A stretch of 11,524 bases of DNA from an uncultured Clostridia bacterium (GCA_937893605.1 CALBGG010000056.1:1-11524), one strand, 5' to 3'; shown: positions 1-7,219, numbered from the stretch's first letter. The notes: a model not told the origin generated them from the letters alone. A program made the numbers and translations.

Positions 1-11
1 TTTTTGTTCAT
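1..11 (-). CDS. 5' end of an unidentified gene leaving the window
   Basis: Only the first codons (Met-Asn-Lys) are inside the window, with the ATG at 11-9 on the minus strand. The call rests on a perfect Shine-Dalgarno AGGAGGT at 24-18, six bases before the ATG, in an A-rich leader. Such a site is unlikely by chance in this G+C-rich DNA. The product cannot be inferred from three codons. The gene lies back to back with a decayed sigma-factor relic, so its promoter region may overlap that relic. Confidence 0.6.
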
Positions 12-59
12 ATCCGTACCTCCTATTTTTTCTTTTCCAGCAGTGCTGCCGTCTCGACG

Positions 60-388
60 GACTTCCTGCTCGGCGTGGTGAACGTCCCCGACCGGAAGAA
101 CTACGACGTCGATGACTTGGTGCAGGAGGGCTGCATCGGTCTGCTGGGCGCTGTTGACCAGTATGACGCCGGGCGGGGCGTGAGCAGCTCGCGGAGCTAT
201 ACGCCGGGCTGGACAGCCTGACCGCCCGGGAGCAGATCTGGCTGCTCTACCGCTACGGCTTCACCGACGGCGTCGAGCGTCCGCTAACCGCCGCTGCGCG
301 CCACTTCCACCTCAGCGGCCACCGCGCGCGTGCGCTCGATGCGCAGGCGCTGGACGATTTGCGGCTCGAGCTGCCGTGGTGGTATTAA
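60..388 (+). pseudogene. Decayed sigma-70-family sigma factor, region 2 fused to region 4
   Basis: Reading from 60 in one frame gives a sigma region 2 signature (YDVDDLVQEGCIGLLGAVDQ, then YDAGRGV) before a TGA at 219-221. From about 188 a different frame encodes a region-4-like stretch (LDSLTAREQIWLLYRYGF, then a helix-turn-helix-like LTAAARHFHLSGHRARAL). It ends LPWWY with TAA at 386-388. The core-binding helix and the -35-binding domain are both recognisable. The roughly 80-90 residues that should lie between them (regions 2.4 to 3) are missing, and the junction near 183-190 is out of frame. No ribosome binding site or credible start precedes it. I infer an internal deletion with frameshift in a Clostridia sigma factor, not a working gene. 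Programmed frameshifting is unlikely because the middle domain is absent. Confidence 0.72.
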
Positions 389-390
389 AA

Positions 391-430
391 AGCATCATGG
401 GTGTGTTCCGTTTTTGAACGCACCCATGCT
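391..430 (-). terminator. Rho-independent terminator of the GntR-type regulator gene
   Basis: A 12-bp stem, 397-408 pairing with 416-427 with one G-U pair, has a 7-base loop. It is extended by AGC/GCT at its base. Read on the minus strand it is followed by five T residues (A387-A391 on plus). It lies 18 bases past the stop codon of the minus-strand regulator gene. On the plus strand it also follows the sigma relic, but without a T-run. Confidence 0.85.
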
Positions 431-447
431 TTACGCTTAGTTTGACG

Positions 448-1503
448 TCAATTATCATATCCATTCAGGTTTATCTCCGGGTCGAAATCATAGCTGAGGT
501 CGGCACCGGGGTTTTTTATTTTTTCAAGCAGGCGGCGCGCGGCCTCCTCCCCGAGCTTTTCTTTCGGGTGGGACGCTGAGGGGATATGGTACTCGCGCGC
601 CAAGTCGGAGTTGTCAAAGCCGCATACCAGCTTCGCGGGTATGTCGTGCGCGGACATAAATCTGCGCACCTTCAGCGCCAGCCTGTCATCGTGGCATATC
701 ACCGCCTCGCAGCAGGTGATCGCCTCCAGCACGTGCGGAAGCACGGGCTCATCAAACGGTTCCAGCATCCGGTCGCCCGGAACCCAGAAGATGTTCCCGT
801 CCGGGATGGGCAGCCCCGCGTCCTGATATGCGTGCGCGTAGCCTAGATAGCGCTGCGTGCCGGTTTGCTCGTCAAACTTGCAGAAGATGCACACGTTGCG
901 CAGGCCCTGGCTCAGCAGCCAGCTCGTGAGCTTGTAGCCCGCGCGCTCATCCCCCATAGTCACGCTCGTCAGTGGCAGCGTTGGTATCTTCGCATGAATA
1001 AGCACCGCCGGCTTTATCTGCGAGAGTCTTTCATACATGTCGTAGTTCACCGGCGGCAGGGCCGCGCGCGTCGGCTCTATAATCAGCCCGGCATAGTCCC
1101 CGGAGGCGAAGTCCTCCAGTATGGCGCGCTCCTTTGAGATCTGGTTCGAGGTAATCTGTATTGAGAGGGTGTAGCCGGCCTCGTCCAGCACGCCGCTGAT
1201 TCCGCGGACTATGGTGGGGAATATATAGTTATCCACATCGTTCATCATGACGCCGACGCGGCGAGAATTGCTCGCCTGCGGCGTCTGCGCCGCTTCTCGC
1301 ACAAAGGTGCCGCTGCCGCGCACCTTGTATATAAGGCCCTCTTCCTCCATGGCGGCCAGACCCTTGCGCACCGTGTCCCGGCTCAAGTCGAACCGGTGGC
1401 CGAGCTCCTGCTCGGTGGGCAGTCTGTCCCCGGAGGCAAAGCGCCCGGATGCAATCTGTTCGCGCAGCCAATCGGCCAGGGCAGAGTATTTGAAGTTTGC
1501 CAT
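448..1503 (-). CDS. GntR-family transcriptional regulator with LacI/AraR-type sensor domain
   Basis: A 351-residue cytoplasmic DNA-binding regulator. Residues 5-68 form a GntR winged helix: RLPTEQELGHRFDLSRDTVR is the helix-turn-helix and RGSGTFV (62-68) the wing. Residues 83 to about 345 form a periplasmic-binding-protein-like effector domain as in LacI and AraR (VGVMMND start, GLIIEP, late CGFDNSDLA). This pairing is the Bacillus AraR architecture, whose known members bind sugars or sugar-like ligands. I chose the ATG at 1503 because AAGGAG lies seven bases upstream (1516-1511). The open frame extends 33 codons further up, through promoter-like AT-rich DNA. The gene is divergent from the dehydrogenase operon starting at 1754, so it most likely controls that operon and itself. 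The effector is unknown. The assignment as regulator is firm; the ligand class is inference. Confidence 0.92.
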   Translation of the reverse strand: MANFKYSALADWLREQIASGRFASGDRLPTEQELGHRFDLSRDTVRKGLAAMEEEGLIYKVRGSGTFVREAAQTPQASNSRRVGVMMNDVDNYIFPTIVRGISGVLDEAGYTLSIQITSNQISKERAILEDFASGDYAGLIIEPTRAALPPVNYDMYERLSQIKPAVLIHAKIPTLPLTSVTMGDERAGYKLTSWLLSQGLRNVCIFCKFDEQTGTQRYLGYAHAYQDAGLPIPDGNIFWVPGDRMLEPFDEPVLPHVLEAITCCEAVICHDDRLALKVRRFMSAHDIPAKLVCGFDNSDLAREYHIPSASHPKEKLGEEAARRLLEKIKNPGADLSYDFDPEINLNGYDN

Positions 1504-1531
1504 AGTCTCTCTCCTTTGTGTGCTGCAAATA

Positions 1532-1560
1532 CCATACAACAACTTTGAGAAAAATGCAAG
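1532..1560 (-). promoter_or_regulatory. Possible promoter of the regulator gene
   Basis: On the minus strand, TTGCAT (1559-1554) is followed after 17 bases by TATGGT (1536-1531). This places the transcript start about 20 bases before the regulator's ribosome binding site. The -35 matches the consensus at only three positions. A second possible -10, TATACT at 1564-1559, has no -35, so this call is tentative. Confidence 0.35.
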
Positions 1561-1586
1561 TATATTGATTAATTTCGAGTTGTTGT
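1536..1586. repeat. Inverted repeat in divergent promoter region (candidate operator pair)
   Basis: ACAACAACT at 1536-1544 and its exact reverse complement AGTTGTTGT at 1578-1586 are 42 bp apart, close to four helical turns. The left arm overlaps the likely promoter of the regulator gene. Spaced half-sites like these suit a dimeric GntR/AraR-type repressor that loops DNA, but no binding evidence exists here. Confidence 0.4.
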
Positions 1587-1612
1587 TTGCTATTGTCCAC
1601 AAATTAGCGACA

Positions 1613-1667
1613 ACTTTTTCGTATAATACCTACAAATCCAAAAATATATCTTGACTTTATCGTATAA
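1613..1667. repeat. Direct repeat flanking the operon promoter (candidate operator)
   Basis: ACTTTTTCGTATAA (1613-1626) and ACTTTATCGTATAA (1654-1667) match at 13 of 14 positions and are spaced 41 bp apart. The second copy covers the end of the -35 box and the spacer of the dehydrogenase promoter. A protein bound there would block RNA polymerase. In addition, ACAAATTAGC at 1599-1608 is the exact reverse complement of GCTAATTTGT at 1672-1681, which contains the -10 box. Its ACAAAT core resembles the outer part of Bacillus AraR operators. Confidence 0.45.
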
Positions 1668-1679
1668 CTATGCTAATTT
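1651..1679 (+). promoter_or_regulatory. Sigma-A promoter of the dehydrogenase/ene-reductase operon
   Basis: TTGACT (1651-1656), a 17-base spacer and TAATTT (1674-1679) preceded by TG at 1671-1672 make an extended -10 promoter. Transcription would start near 1686, leaving a leader of about 68 bases before the ATG at 1754. The promoter is embedded in repeated elements, which suggests repression by the divergent regulator. Confidence 0.72.
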
Positions 1680-1753
1680 GTATGCACAGGATGTCAGTTA
1701 AATAACAAACATCATGCAGACAATACAAATGCAAAAGGAAAGGTGAACCAGCA

Positions 1754-2803
1754 ATGTCAGAAATGATGAATGCAGTAGTTTTCTCAGACGTCGGCACCGC
1801 TACATATACCAAGCGTCCAAAGCCGAACATTAAAAATCCCGACGAGCTCCTGATAAAGGTTGAGGCTTGCAGCATCTGCGGAACAGACCTCCACATTTTG
1901 AGCACTCCCTGTTCTTACCCGATTGCACAAATGGGCATCATCGAGGGGCACGAGTTCATGGGCCGCATAGAGGCCGTGGGCGACGCCGTTACCTGCTTCA
2001 AGGTCGGCGACCGCGTGGTGCTCGACCCGAATGTCTACGATGGCGACTGCTACCAGTGCAAAATGGGCAACTTCAACATGTGCGACAACGTTTACGTCCT
2101 CGGAATCACGGTGGACGGCGGCTGGGCCGAATATGCCGTAGCGCCGGCTAAGATGTGTGTAAAGATTTCCCCTGAGCTGCCAGCAGAGACTGCCATATTT
2201 GCCGAGCCCTTCACCTGCGTGGTCAGCGCTGTAAACAAGATTCGCCTGCTGCCCGGCGAGAGTGTGCTCATCATGGGCGCAGGCCCCATCGGCCTCTATT
2301 TTACTTCCCTGCTCAAGGCCAACGGTGCGGGCAAGATAATAGTCTCCGAGCCCAACGCGAAGCGCCGCGAGCTGGCGGTTAAGATGGGCGCCGACATCGT
2401 GATTGACCCGTCCGCTAACAACGTCGTCGACGAGGTCATGAAGTACACCGACGGGCACGGTGCGGACGTCGTTGTCGAGGCGGTCGGCACGCTGGTTCAG
2501 GAGTGCATCGACTGCGTGCGCCCGAAGGGCAAAGTGCTCCTCTTCGGTATGGACAGCTCCAAGAAGCCCGAGGTCGACCAATTCAAGATTGTGCGCAACG
2601 AGATAACCCTCATGGGCAGTTTCATCGGCCTCAACACACTGCCCGCCACCGTGGCAATCATGGAGAGCGGTCTTGTCGACTTCAGCCCACTGATTACCCA
2701 TCGCCTGCCCCTCAAGGACTTCCAGACAGGCCTTGACGCCATGCGTGACGGCAGCGCGATAGAAGTCATTCTCTACCCCGAATGGGACCACAACGGGGAA
2801 TGA
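1754..2803 (+). CDS. Zinc-dependent medium-chain alcohol/polyol dehydrogenase
   Basis: A 349-residue cytoplasmic MDR-superfamily dehydrogenase, the usual length for the threonine/sorbitol dehydrogenase group. It should oxidise a secondary alcohol to a ketone with NAD, or do the reverse. The catalytic zinc site is visible as C42-G-T-D and GHE (H66, E67). The Rossmann fold has GAGPIG (175-180), and acidic E199 ends the second strand, which favours NAD over NADP. The structural zinc loop has C99, C102 and C110, but the usual first cysteine is Asp96. GGAAAGGTG lies eight bases before the ATG. The gene is first in an operon under a divergent AraR-like regulator. Its stop codon overlaps the next gene's ribosome binding site, suggesting coupled translation. 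Substrate is not deducible; galactitol-phosphate, sorbitol and butanediol dehydrogenases are all possible relatives. Confidence 0.92.
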   Translation: MSEMMNAVVFSDVGTATYTKRPKPNIKNPDELLIKVEACSICGTDLHILSTPCSYPIAQMGIIEGHEFMGRIEAVGDAVTCFKVGDRVVLDPNVYDGDCYQCKMGNFNMCDNVYVLGITVDGGWAEYAVAPAKMCVKISPELPAETAIFAEPFTCVVSAVNKIRLLPGESVLIMGAGPIGLYFTSLLKANGAGKIIVSEPNAKRRELAVKMGADIVIDPSANNVVDEVMKYTDGHGADVVVEAVGTLVQECIDCVRPKGKVLLFGMDSSKKPEVDQFKIVRNEITLMGSFIGLNTLPATVAIMESGLVDFSPLITHRLPLKDFQTGLDAMRDGSAIEVILYPEWDHNGE

Positions 2804-2812
2804 GGTGAGGGC

Positions 2813-3520
2813 ATGGCAGAATTCACCTTTGCCTCCGACGCACGTCAACGCAGCCTGAAAAGCTGGATAGTCCGCATACTCATACTCATAGTGGGTCTCT
2901 TCGTGGCCCACCTGGGTGTGACCCTCTTCGTCCTCGCTGAGATGGGCACCGACACCTTCACGATTTTCGTACAGGGCGTCGCCAACGTCACGGGCCTCAC
3001 GATAGGCACCTCGCAGGTCGTGATACTGACCGTCATGATGATAATCATGGCAATCTTCACCCGCGGCTACGTCAAGCCAGGCACGCTCATCTGCGCGTTC
3101 TGCGGCGGCTGGCAGATTGACTTCTACATGTGGCTGCTCGGCGACAGCCTGTCTGCCGCCAGCCCGATGTGGATACGCATCGGCGCCATGGTTGTCGGCT
3201 GCGTAATTATCGCCCTCGGCAAGGCCATCGTCATCATGACCGACGCCGGCAGCGGCCCGAATGACCTTTTCTCGCTGATAGTTTCCGATTCTATTAACCG
3301 GCACAAGCACGTTGAGTTCCGCTGGATACGTATTGCCACCGATGTGCTCTTTGCCGTCGTGGGCTTTGCACTGGGTGGCGTGCTCGGTGTCGGCACCCTG
3401 GTCACGGCTTTCCTGACCGGCCCCGTCGTACAGGTCTTCCTCAAGCCCTGCCGCAACCTCACAAACAAGATACTCGCCAAGGTCGAGCCGGATAACCCTG
3501 AGCTAAAAACCGCGGAGTAA
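2813..3520 (+). CDS. YczE-like multi-pass membrane protein
   Basis: A 235-residue integral membrane protein with roughly five or six hydrophobic segments (about 18-40, 64-83, 89-110, 118-142 and 155-195). Motifs typical of the YczE/YitT-like family are present: AEMGTDTFT after the first helix, TDAGSGPNDLFS in the middle and GVGTLVTAFLTGPVVQVFLK near the end. Bacillus YczE is a poorly understood membrane protein; transport has been suggested for such proteins but is not established. The start at 2813 follows GAGGTGAG (2802-2809), which overlaps the dehydrogenase stop, so the two genes are tightly coupled. Lying between two soluble oxidoreductases, it may carry the substrate or product of the pathway across the membrane. 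That role is inferred from context only. Confidence 0.85.
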   Translation: MAEFTFASDARQRSLKSWIVRILILIVGLFVAHLGVTLFVLAEMGTDTFTIFVQGVANVTGLTIGTSQVVILTVMMIIMAIFTRGYVKPGTLICAFCGGWQIDFYMWLLGDSLSAASPMWIRIGAMVVGCVIIALGKAIVIMTDAGSGPNDLFSLIVSDSINRHKHVEFRWIRIATDVLFAVVGFALGGVLGVGTLVTAFLTGPVVQVFLKPCRNLTNKILAKVEPDNPELKTAE

Positions 3521-3572
3521 TTCACCGAGAGAGAAATAATATCTAACGAAAGAACGAAAGGAAATATGAAAA

Positions 3573-5504
3573 ATGCCTGAACTGAAAATGCTCGCCACCC
3601 CGCTCAAGCTGGGTCCTGTCACCATTAAGAACCGCTTCATCGTCTCCGCAATGGTAATGAACTGCTGCAACGAGGACGGCACCGCCACCGAAAAGTTCAT
3701 CGCCTACCACGAGGAGAAGGCCAAGGGCGGCTGGGGTCTCATCGTCACCGAGGACTACGCCGTCGACCCGAGCGGACGCACCTATCAGTACCTGCCCGGT
3801 CTTTGGGCCGACTATCAGATACCCTCCCACAAGGAACTGACCGACCGCGTCCACGCCGCCGGCGCCAAGATTTTTGCTGAGATTTTCCACGGCGGACGCC
3901 AGACCCAGGAGTGGATTATTGGCCAGCAGGTTCTCGCCCCGAGCCCGATCCCCTGTCCTGAAAAGCGCGCCCTGCCGCGCGAGATGACCACCGAGGAAGT
4001 CGACGCCATGGTCGAAAAGTTCGGCGACGCGGCTCTGCGCGCCAAGAAGGCCGGTTTTGACGGCATCCAGATTCACGGTGCCCATGGCTACCTCATCACC
4101 GAGTTCACCTCCCCCTACTCCAACAAGCGCGTCGACAAGTACGGCGGTAACCTTGTAAATCGCATGCGTTTCCCCGTCGAGATAGTCAAGAACATCCGCA
4201 AGAAGTGCGGCGACGATTTTGCCATCGACTACAAGATTTCTGCTGAGGAGCGCACCGACGGTGGACTCACAATCGAGGACACCAAGGCCATGGCCATCAT
4301 GCTCGAGGAGGCCGGCATTACCTCCCTCAACGTCTCCATCGGCGTATATGAGACCTGGTACATGCAGGTTCCCCCCGCGGCCATGGGTCACGGCTGGCTT
4401 GCTGACTATGCCGAGCAGATTAAGAAAGTCGTCTCCATTCCCGTCACCACTGTAGGCCGCGTCAACGATGAATTCGTGGCCGAGAGCATCATCCGCTCCG
4501 GCAAGGCCGATGCCTGCTACATGGGCCGCGCCTCCCTCGCAGACCCTCACATGCCCGAGAAGGCCCTCGCCGGCCGCTACGAGGATATCATCCACTGCAT
4601 TGCCTGCCTGCAGGGATGTGCGGCTCAAATAGACTCCGGGCACTGTGGCGGCTGCGCCCTCAACCCGCGCACCGTGCGTGAGGACGAGTTCAAGCTCGCC
4701 CCGGCCGAGGTCAAGAAGAACGTCTACGTCGCAGGCGGCGGCCCTGCCGGCTGTGAGGCGGCAATAGTCATGGCTAAGCGCGGTCACAAGGTCACCCTCT
4801 TTGAAAAGAGCGACCGCCTGGGCGGCCTCTACGGCCTTGCCGCCGTGGCCCCCTGGAAGGGCGAGATAAGCTCCTTCATCGTCTGGCAGCGCACCCAGCT
4901 TGAGAAGCTCGGCGTGGACATCCGCTACAACACCGAGCTGACGCCCGAGATGGTCCACGACGGCAAGCCCGACGCCGTGGTGGTCGCCAGCGGCAGCCAC
5001 GCTTTCATCCCGCCCGTGAGCGGCACCGACAACGACTTTGTCTGCACTGCCATGGAGGTCCTCGGCGGCGAGAAGATGGTCGACGGCAACATAGCCGTAA
5101 TCGGCGGCGGCCTCGTCGGCGGCGAGACGGCGAACTTCCTCGCCACGCACCGCAACCAGGTGACCATCGTCGAGATGTTGCCCGAAATCTGCGCTGAGGA
5201 GCCGGCCAACATCAAGTTCTTCCTTATGAAGAACTTCAATGAATATGGCGTCGACCTGCACCCGGCCACCGCCGTCGTTAGCATCAACGCCGACCGCACC
5301 ATGAACGTCAAGCACGATGGAGTCGAGACTGTCATCGGGCCTTTCGACGCGGTCGTCATAGCGAGCGGCCTCCAGGCCAACACCGAGCTCAAGGGCACCC
5401 TCGAGCAATATTGCTCCGAGGTCGTCTACGCCGGCGGCGCCGCCGAGCCGGGCGACGGCATGAAGGCCATCGAACAGGGTTACCGCGCTGGTTACAGCAT
5501 ATAA
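3573..5504 (+). CDS. FMN/4Fe-4S/FAD ene-reductase of the 2,4-dienoyl-CoA reductase family
   Basis: A 643-residue cytoplasmic flavoprotein, the family's usual length. Residues 1 to about 340 are an Old Yellow Enzyme TIM barrel binding FMN, with HGAHGY at 168-173. C342, C345, C349 and C361 (C-x2-C-x3-C-x11-C, ending CALNP) bind a 4Fe-4S cluster. An FAD-binding fold starts at GGGPAG (388-393, acidic E411). An NAD(P)H-binding fold starts at GGGLVG (511-516), and E534 suggests NADH. Relatives reduce an activated C=C bond using electrons passed through FAD, Fe-S and FMN: FadH, 2-enoate reductases, and the BaiCD/BaiH bile-acid enzymes of gut Clostridia. Substrate cannot be told from sequence. The ATG at 3573 is ten bases after GAAAGGA; an ATG at 3566 opens only a four-codon frame. 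It is last in the operon, 52 bases after the membrane gene. Codons are strongly C-ending, as in well-expressed genes. Confidence 0.93.
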   Translation: MPELKMLATPLKLGPVTIKNRFIVSAMVMNCCNEDGTATEKFIAYHEEKAKGGWGLIVTEDYAVDPSGRTYQYLPGLWADYQIPSHKELTDRVHAAGAKIFAEIFHGGRQTQEWIIGQQVLAPSPIPCPEKRALPREMTTEEVDAMVEKFGDAALRAKKAGFDGIQIHGAHGYLITEFTSPYSNKRVDKYGGNLVNRMRFPVEIVKNIRKKCGDDFAIDYKISAEERTDGGLTIEDTKAMAIMLEEAGITSLNVSIGVYETWYMQVPPAAMGHGWLADYAEQIKKVVSIPVTTVGRVNDEFVAESIIRSGKADACYMGRASLADPHMPEKALAGRYEDIIHCIACLQGCAAQIDSGHCGGCALNPRTVREDEFKLAPAEVKKNVYVAGGGPAGCEAAIVMAKRGHKVTLFEKSDRLGGLYGLAAVAPWKGEISSFIVWQRTQLEKLGVDIRYNTELTPEMVHDGKPDAVVVASGSHAFIPPVSGTDNDFVCTAMEVLGGEKMVDGNIAVIGGGLVGGETANFLATHRNQVTIVEMLPEICAEEPANIKFFLMKNFNEYGVDLHPATAVVSINADRTMNVKHDGVETVIGPFDAVVIASGLQANTELKGTLEQYCSEVVYAGGAAEPGDGMKAIEQGYRAGYSI

Positions 5505-5525
5505 TTATACAAAACTAAAAGCAGA

Positions 5526-5564
5526 ACAAAGCAGCGATGACCAGTATGGTCATCGCTGCTTTGT
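5526..5564. terminator. Bidirectional terminator between convergent genes
   Basis: A perfect 17-bp stem (5526-5542 with 5548-5564) has a five-base loop, AGTAT. It lies 21 bases after the ene-reductase stop and 16 bases after the RlmD stop on the other strand. Each arm ends in a T-containing TTTGT on its own downstream side. On the minus strand further T-rich sequence follows (TCTGCTTTT), so it should end both transcripts. Confidence 0.9.
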
Positions 5565-5580
5565 CATAAAACACCATCTA

Positions 5581-7212
5581 TTATATCATTCCAAAGTGCC
5601 TTAATGCCTCTGCAATCGCCGCTTCCTTTTCCGGCGGGCATTGGGGCTGATGGGCGTCCTCGGACTTCGGCTTATTGTAGTTTTCACACTCAATGATGCC
5701 GTATTTCTGCTTCACTTGTGCGATATAGAGGTGACTGACTTTCAGTCCGGTATGCTCAAACACGTAGTCCCGGATTTCCTGATATGTGGCTTTGCTTTCC
5801 GCCGCTGTCAAATCCAGCTCGTCCATCTTCACTTCGATCTCGATATGTTCTTTACTTTGAAATTTGGACAATAGACATACCGTCTCAACATGTGCAGTTC
5901 TCGGGAACATGTCCACGGCCTCGGCGCGGCGCAGGGCGTAGCCGCAGGTGTTAAACACGCATATATCGCGCGCGAGGGTCGCGGGATTGCAGGAGACGTA
6001 CACTATGCGCTCCGGCGCCATGCCGCACAAGGCGCGCACAGCCGCCTTGTCCATGCCCTTGCGCGGCGGATCGACGACTATCGCCTCAGGCCGCACGCCG
6101 TCGCGCAGGAATTTCTGCGCCGCCTCGGATGCGTCGGCGCAGATAAATTCCGCGTTTCCTATTCCGTTTCGGTGCGCGTTTTCGCGCGCGTTCTCCACCG
6201 CCTCGGGGATTATCTCAGCTCCGATGACGCGCTTTGCCGATCTTGCGAGAAACAGGCTTATCGTGCCTGCACCGCAGTACATGTCCAAAACCGTTTTGCC
6301 CTCGGGCCGGGCATACTCGACGGCCTTTTTATAGAGCTTTTCCGCCTGTGGCGGGTTTATCTGATAAAACGCCTGCGGGGCGAGCTCATAGACTGTACCG
6401 CCTAAGCTGTCGCGTATAAAATCCCTGCCCCACAGAGTGTGAAAATCCCCGGCAAGGACAGTGTTGCCGCTCGTTTTGTTAACATTCAAAACGATGCCCG
6501 TGAGCTCCGGACAGGTCTTGCGCATGAAATCGACAAGCGCCTGCGTTCGTGCGCCGAATCCTCCGGAGGCGACGATGACCGCGGCGGCATCGGGCGTATT
6601 GACCGCTTTTCGCACATAAACATGCTTCACCAAACCCCTGTGCGTTTTCTCGTCATATGCACGGATGCCGTTATCATTCATAAACCGCACTACCGCGTCG
6701 GCGGCCTTATCGGCTATATCGCTTTGTATAAGACAGCGCCCGACCGGCACGAGCTCGTGGCTGCGCGGCGCAAAAAATCCCTTGCGGGCGCGGCCTTCGA
6801 CCTCGCGCACGGCATAGATGCCCTTATTGCGATAGTGCGCCGTTTCATTGCTGCCGGTGATGTGATCGACGCGCACGGACTGATGCCCTATGTGCTCCAG
6901 TGCGTCGTTCACGCGCTGCGTTTTAAAGCGCAGCTCCTCGTCGTAGCTCATATGCCATAGACCGCAGCCGCCGCAGCGCAGATAATTTTCGCACTCGGGC
7001 TCTCGGCGCTCCGGCGATAGCTTTAACGGCTCGAGTGCGCGGCCGTACACCGCCGAGGCCGTGACCTTGACGATGACGATGCGCCACTTTTCGCCGACGA
7101 TCGTGCGCGGCACGAATACTGCCCTGCCGAGCATGCGCGCAACGCCGCTGCCCTCGGAATTATAAGCCGTTATCTCGGCTTCAAATATCTCGTTTTTCTT
7201 TAACTGTTCCAT
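5581..7212 (-). CDS. rlmD: 23S rRNA (uracil-C5) methyltransferase, RlmD type, with C-terminal extension
   Basis: A 543-residue SAM-dependent RNA m5U methyltransferase of the RumA/TrmA family. Residues 1-62 are a TRAM-like RNA-binding domain. C74, C80, C83 and C160 are the likely 4Fe-4S ligands. The SAM site is VLDMYCGAGTISLF (308-321), followed by DPPRKGMD (381-388), and catalytic C408 lies in VSCNPATLARD. The core ends near residue 450. Residues 452-543 form an extra domain absent from E. coli RlmD (TYQEIRDYV, KVSHLYIAQVKQKYG, PPEKEAAIAEALRHF), encoded by lower-GC DNA. I chose the ATG at 7212: a good promoter places transcription start at or within a base of it, and the protein then begins MEQLKKNEIFEAEI, as relatives do. 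Upstream ATG (7221) and TTG (7248) lie inside the promoter. The target could be another uridine (RlmCD-like, U747/U1939). Function class is firm. Confidence 0.93.
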   Translation of the reverse strand: MEQLKKNEIFEAEITAYNSEGSGVARMLGRAVFVPRTIVGEKWRIVIVKVTASAVYGRALEPLKLSPERREPECENYLRCGGCGLWHMSYDEELRFKTQRVNDALEHIGHQSVRVDHITGSNETAHYRNKGIYAVREVEGRARKGFFAPRSHELVPVGRCLIQSDIADKAADAVVRFMNDNGIRAYDEKTHRGLVKHVYVRKAVNTPDAAAVIVASGGFGARTQALVDFMRKTCPELTGIVLNVNKTSGNTVLAGDFHTLWGRDFIRDSLGGTVYELAPQAFYQINPPQAEKLYKKAVEYARPEGKTVLDMYCGAGTISLFLARSAKRVIGAEIIPEAVENARENAHRNGIGNAEFICADASEAAQKFLRDGVRPEAIVVDPPRKGMDKAAVRALCGMAPERIVYVSCNPATLARDICVFNTCGYALRRAEAVDMFPRTAHVETVCLLSKFQSKEHIEIEVKMDELDLTAAESKATYQEIRDYVFEHTGLKVSHLYIAQVKQKYGIIECENYNKPKSEDAHQPQCPPEKEAAIAEALRHFGMI

Positions 7213-7219
7213 GTTTTTC

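Noticed and set aside
1504..1602. Upstream extension of the regulator frame to 1602
   Set aside because: The 33 extra residues lie in AT-rich promoter DNA and do not match GntR proteins. A good ribosome binding site precedes the ATG at 1503.
1686..1753. Possible riboswitch in the leader of the dehydrogenase operon
   Set aside because: The leader is only about 68 bases, and I saw no stable conserved fold or terminator/antiterminator pair in it.
1784..3310. A 508-codon minus-strand open frame opposite the dehydrogenase and membrane protein genes
   Set aside because: It spans two well-supported plus-strand genes and their junction, has His/Ala/Asp-rich shadow composition and shows no motif.
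3566..3580. Four-codon frame (ATG to TGA) just ahead of the ene-reductase, overlapping its start
   Set aside because: The ribosome binding site is only three bases from this ATG but ten bases from the real start at 3573. A regulatory minicistron cannot be excluded, but nothing positive supports it.
3543..5408. A 621-codon open frame on the minus strand opposite the ene-reductase
   Set aside because: It is the mirror of a gene with strongly C-ending codons. Its translation is low-complexity Ala/Val/Gly/Asp-rich with no recognisable domain, and no ribosome binding site was found.
5526..5564. Possible attachment site or CRISPR-like repeat because of the perfect 17-bp dyad
   Set aside because: It is a single copy between convergent stop codons and is fully explained as a bidirectional terminator. 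No repeat array, cas gene, integrase or transposase was seen in the window.
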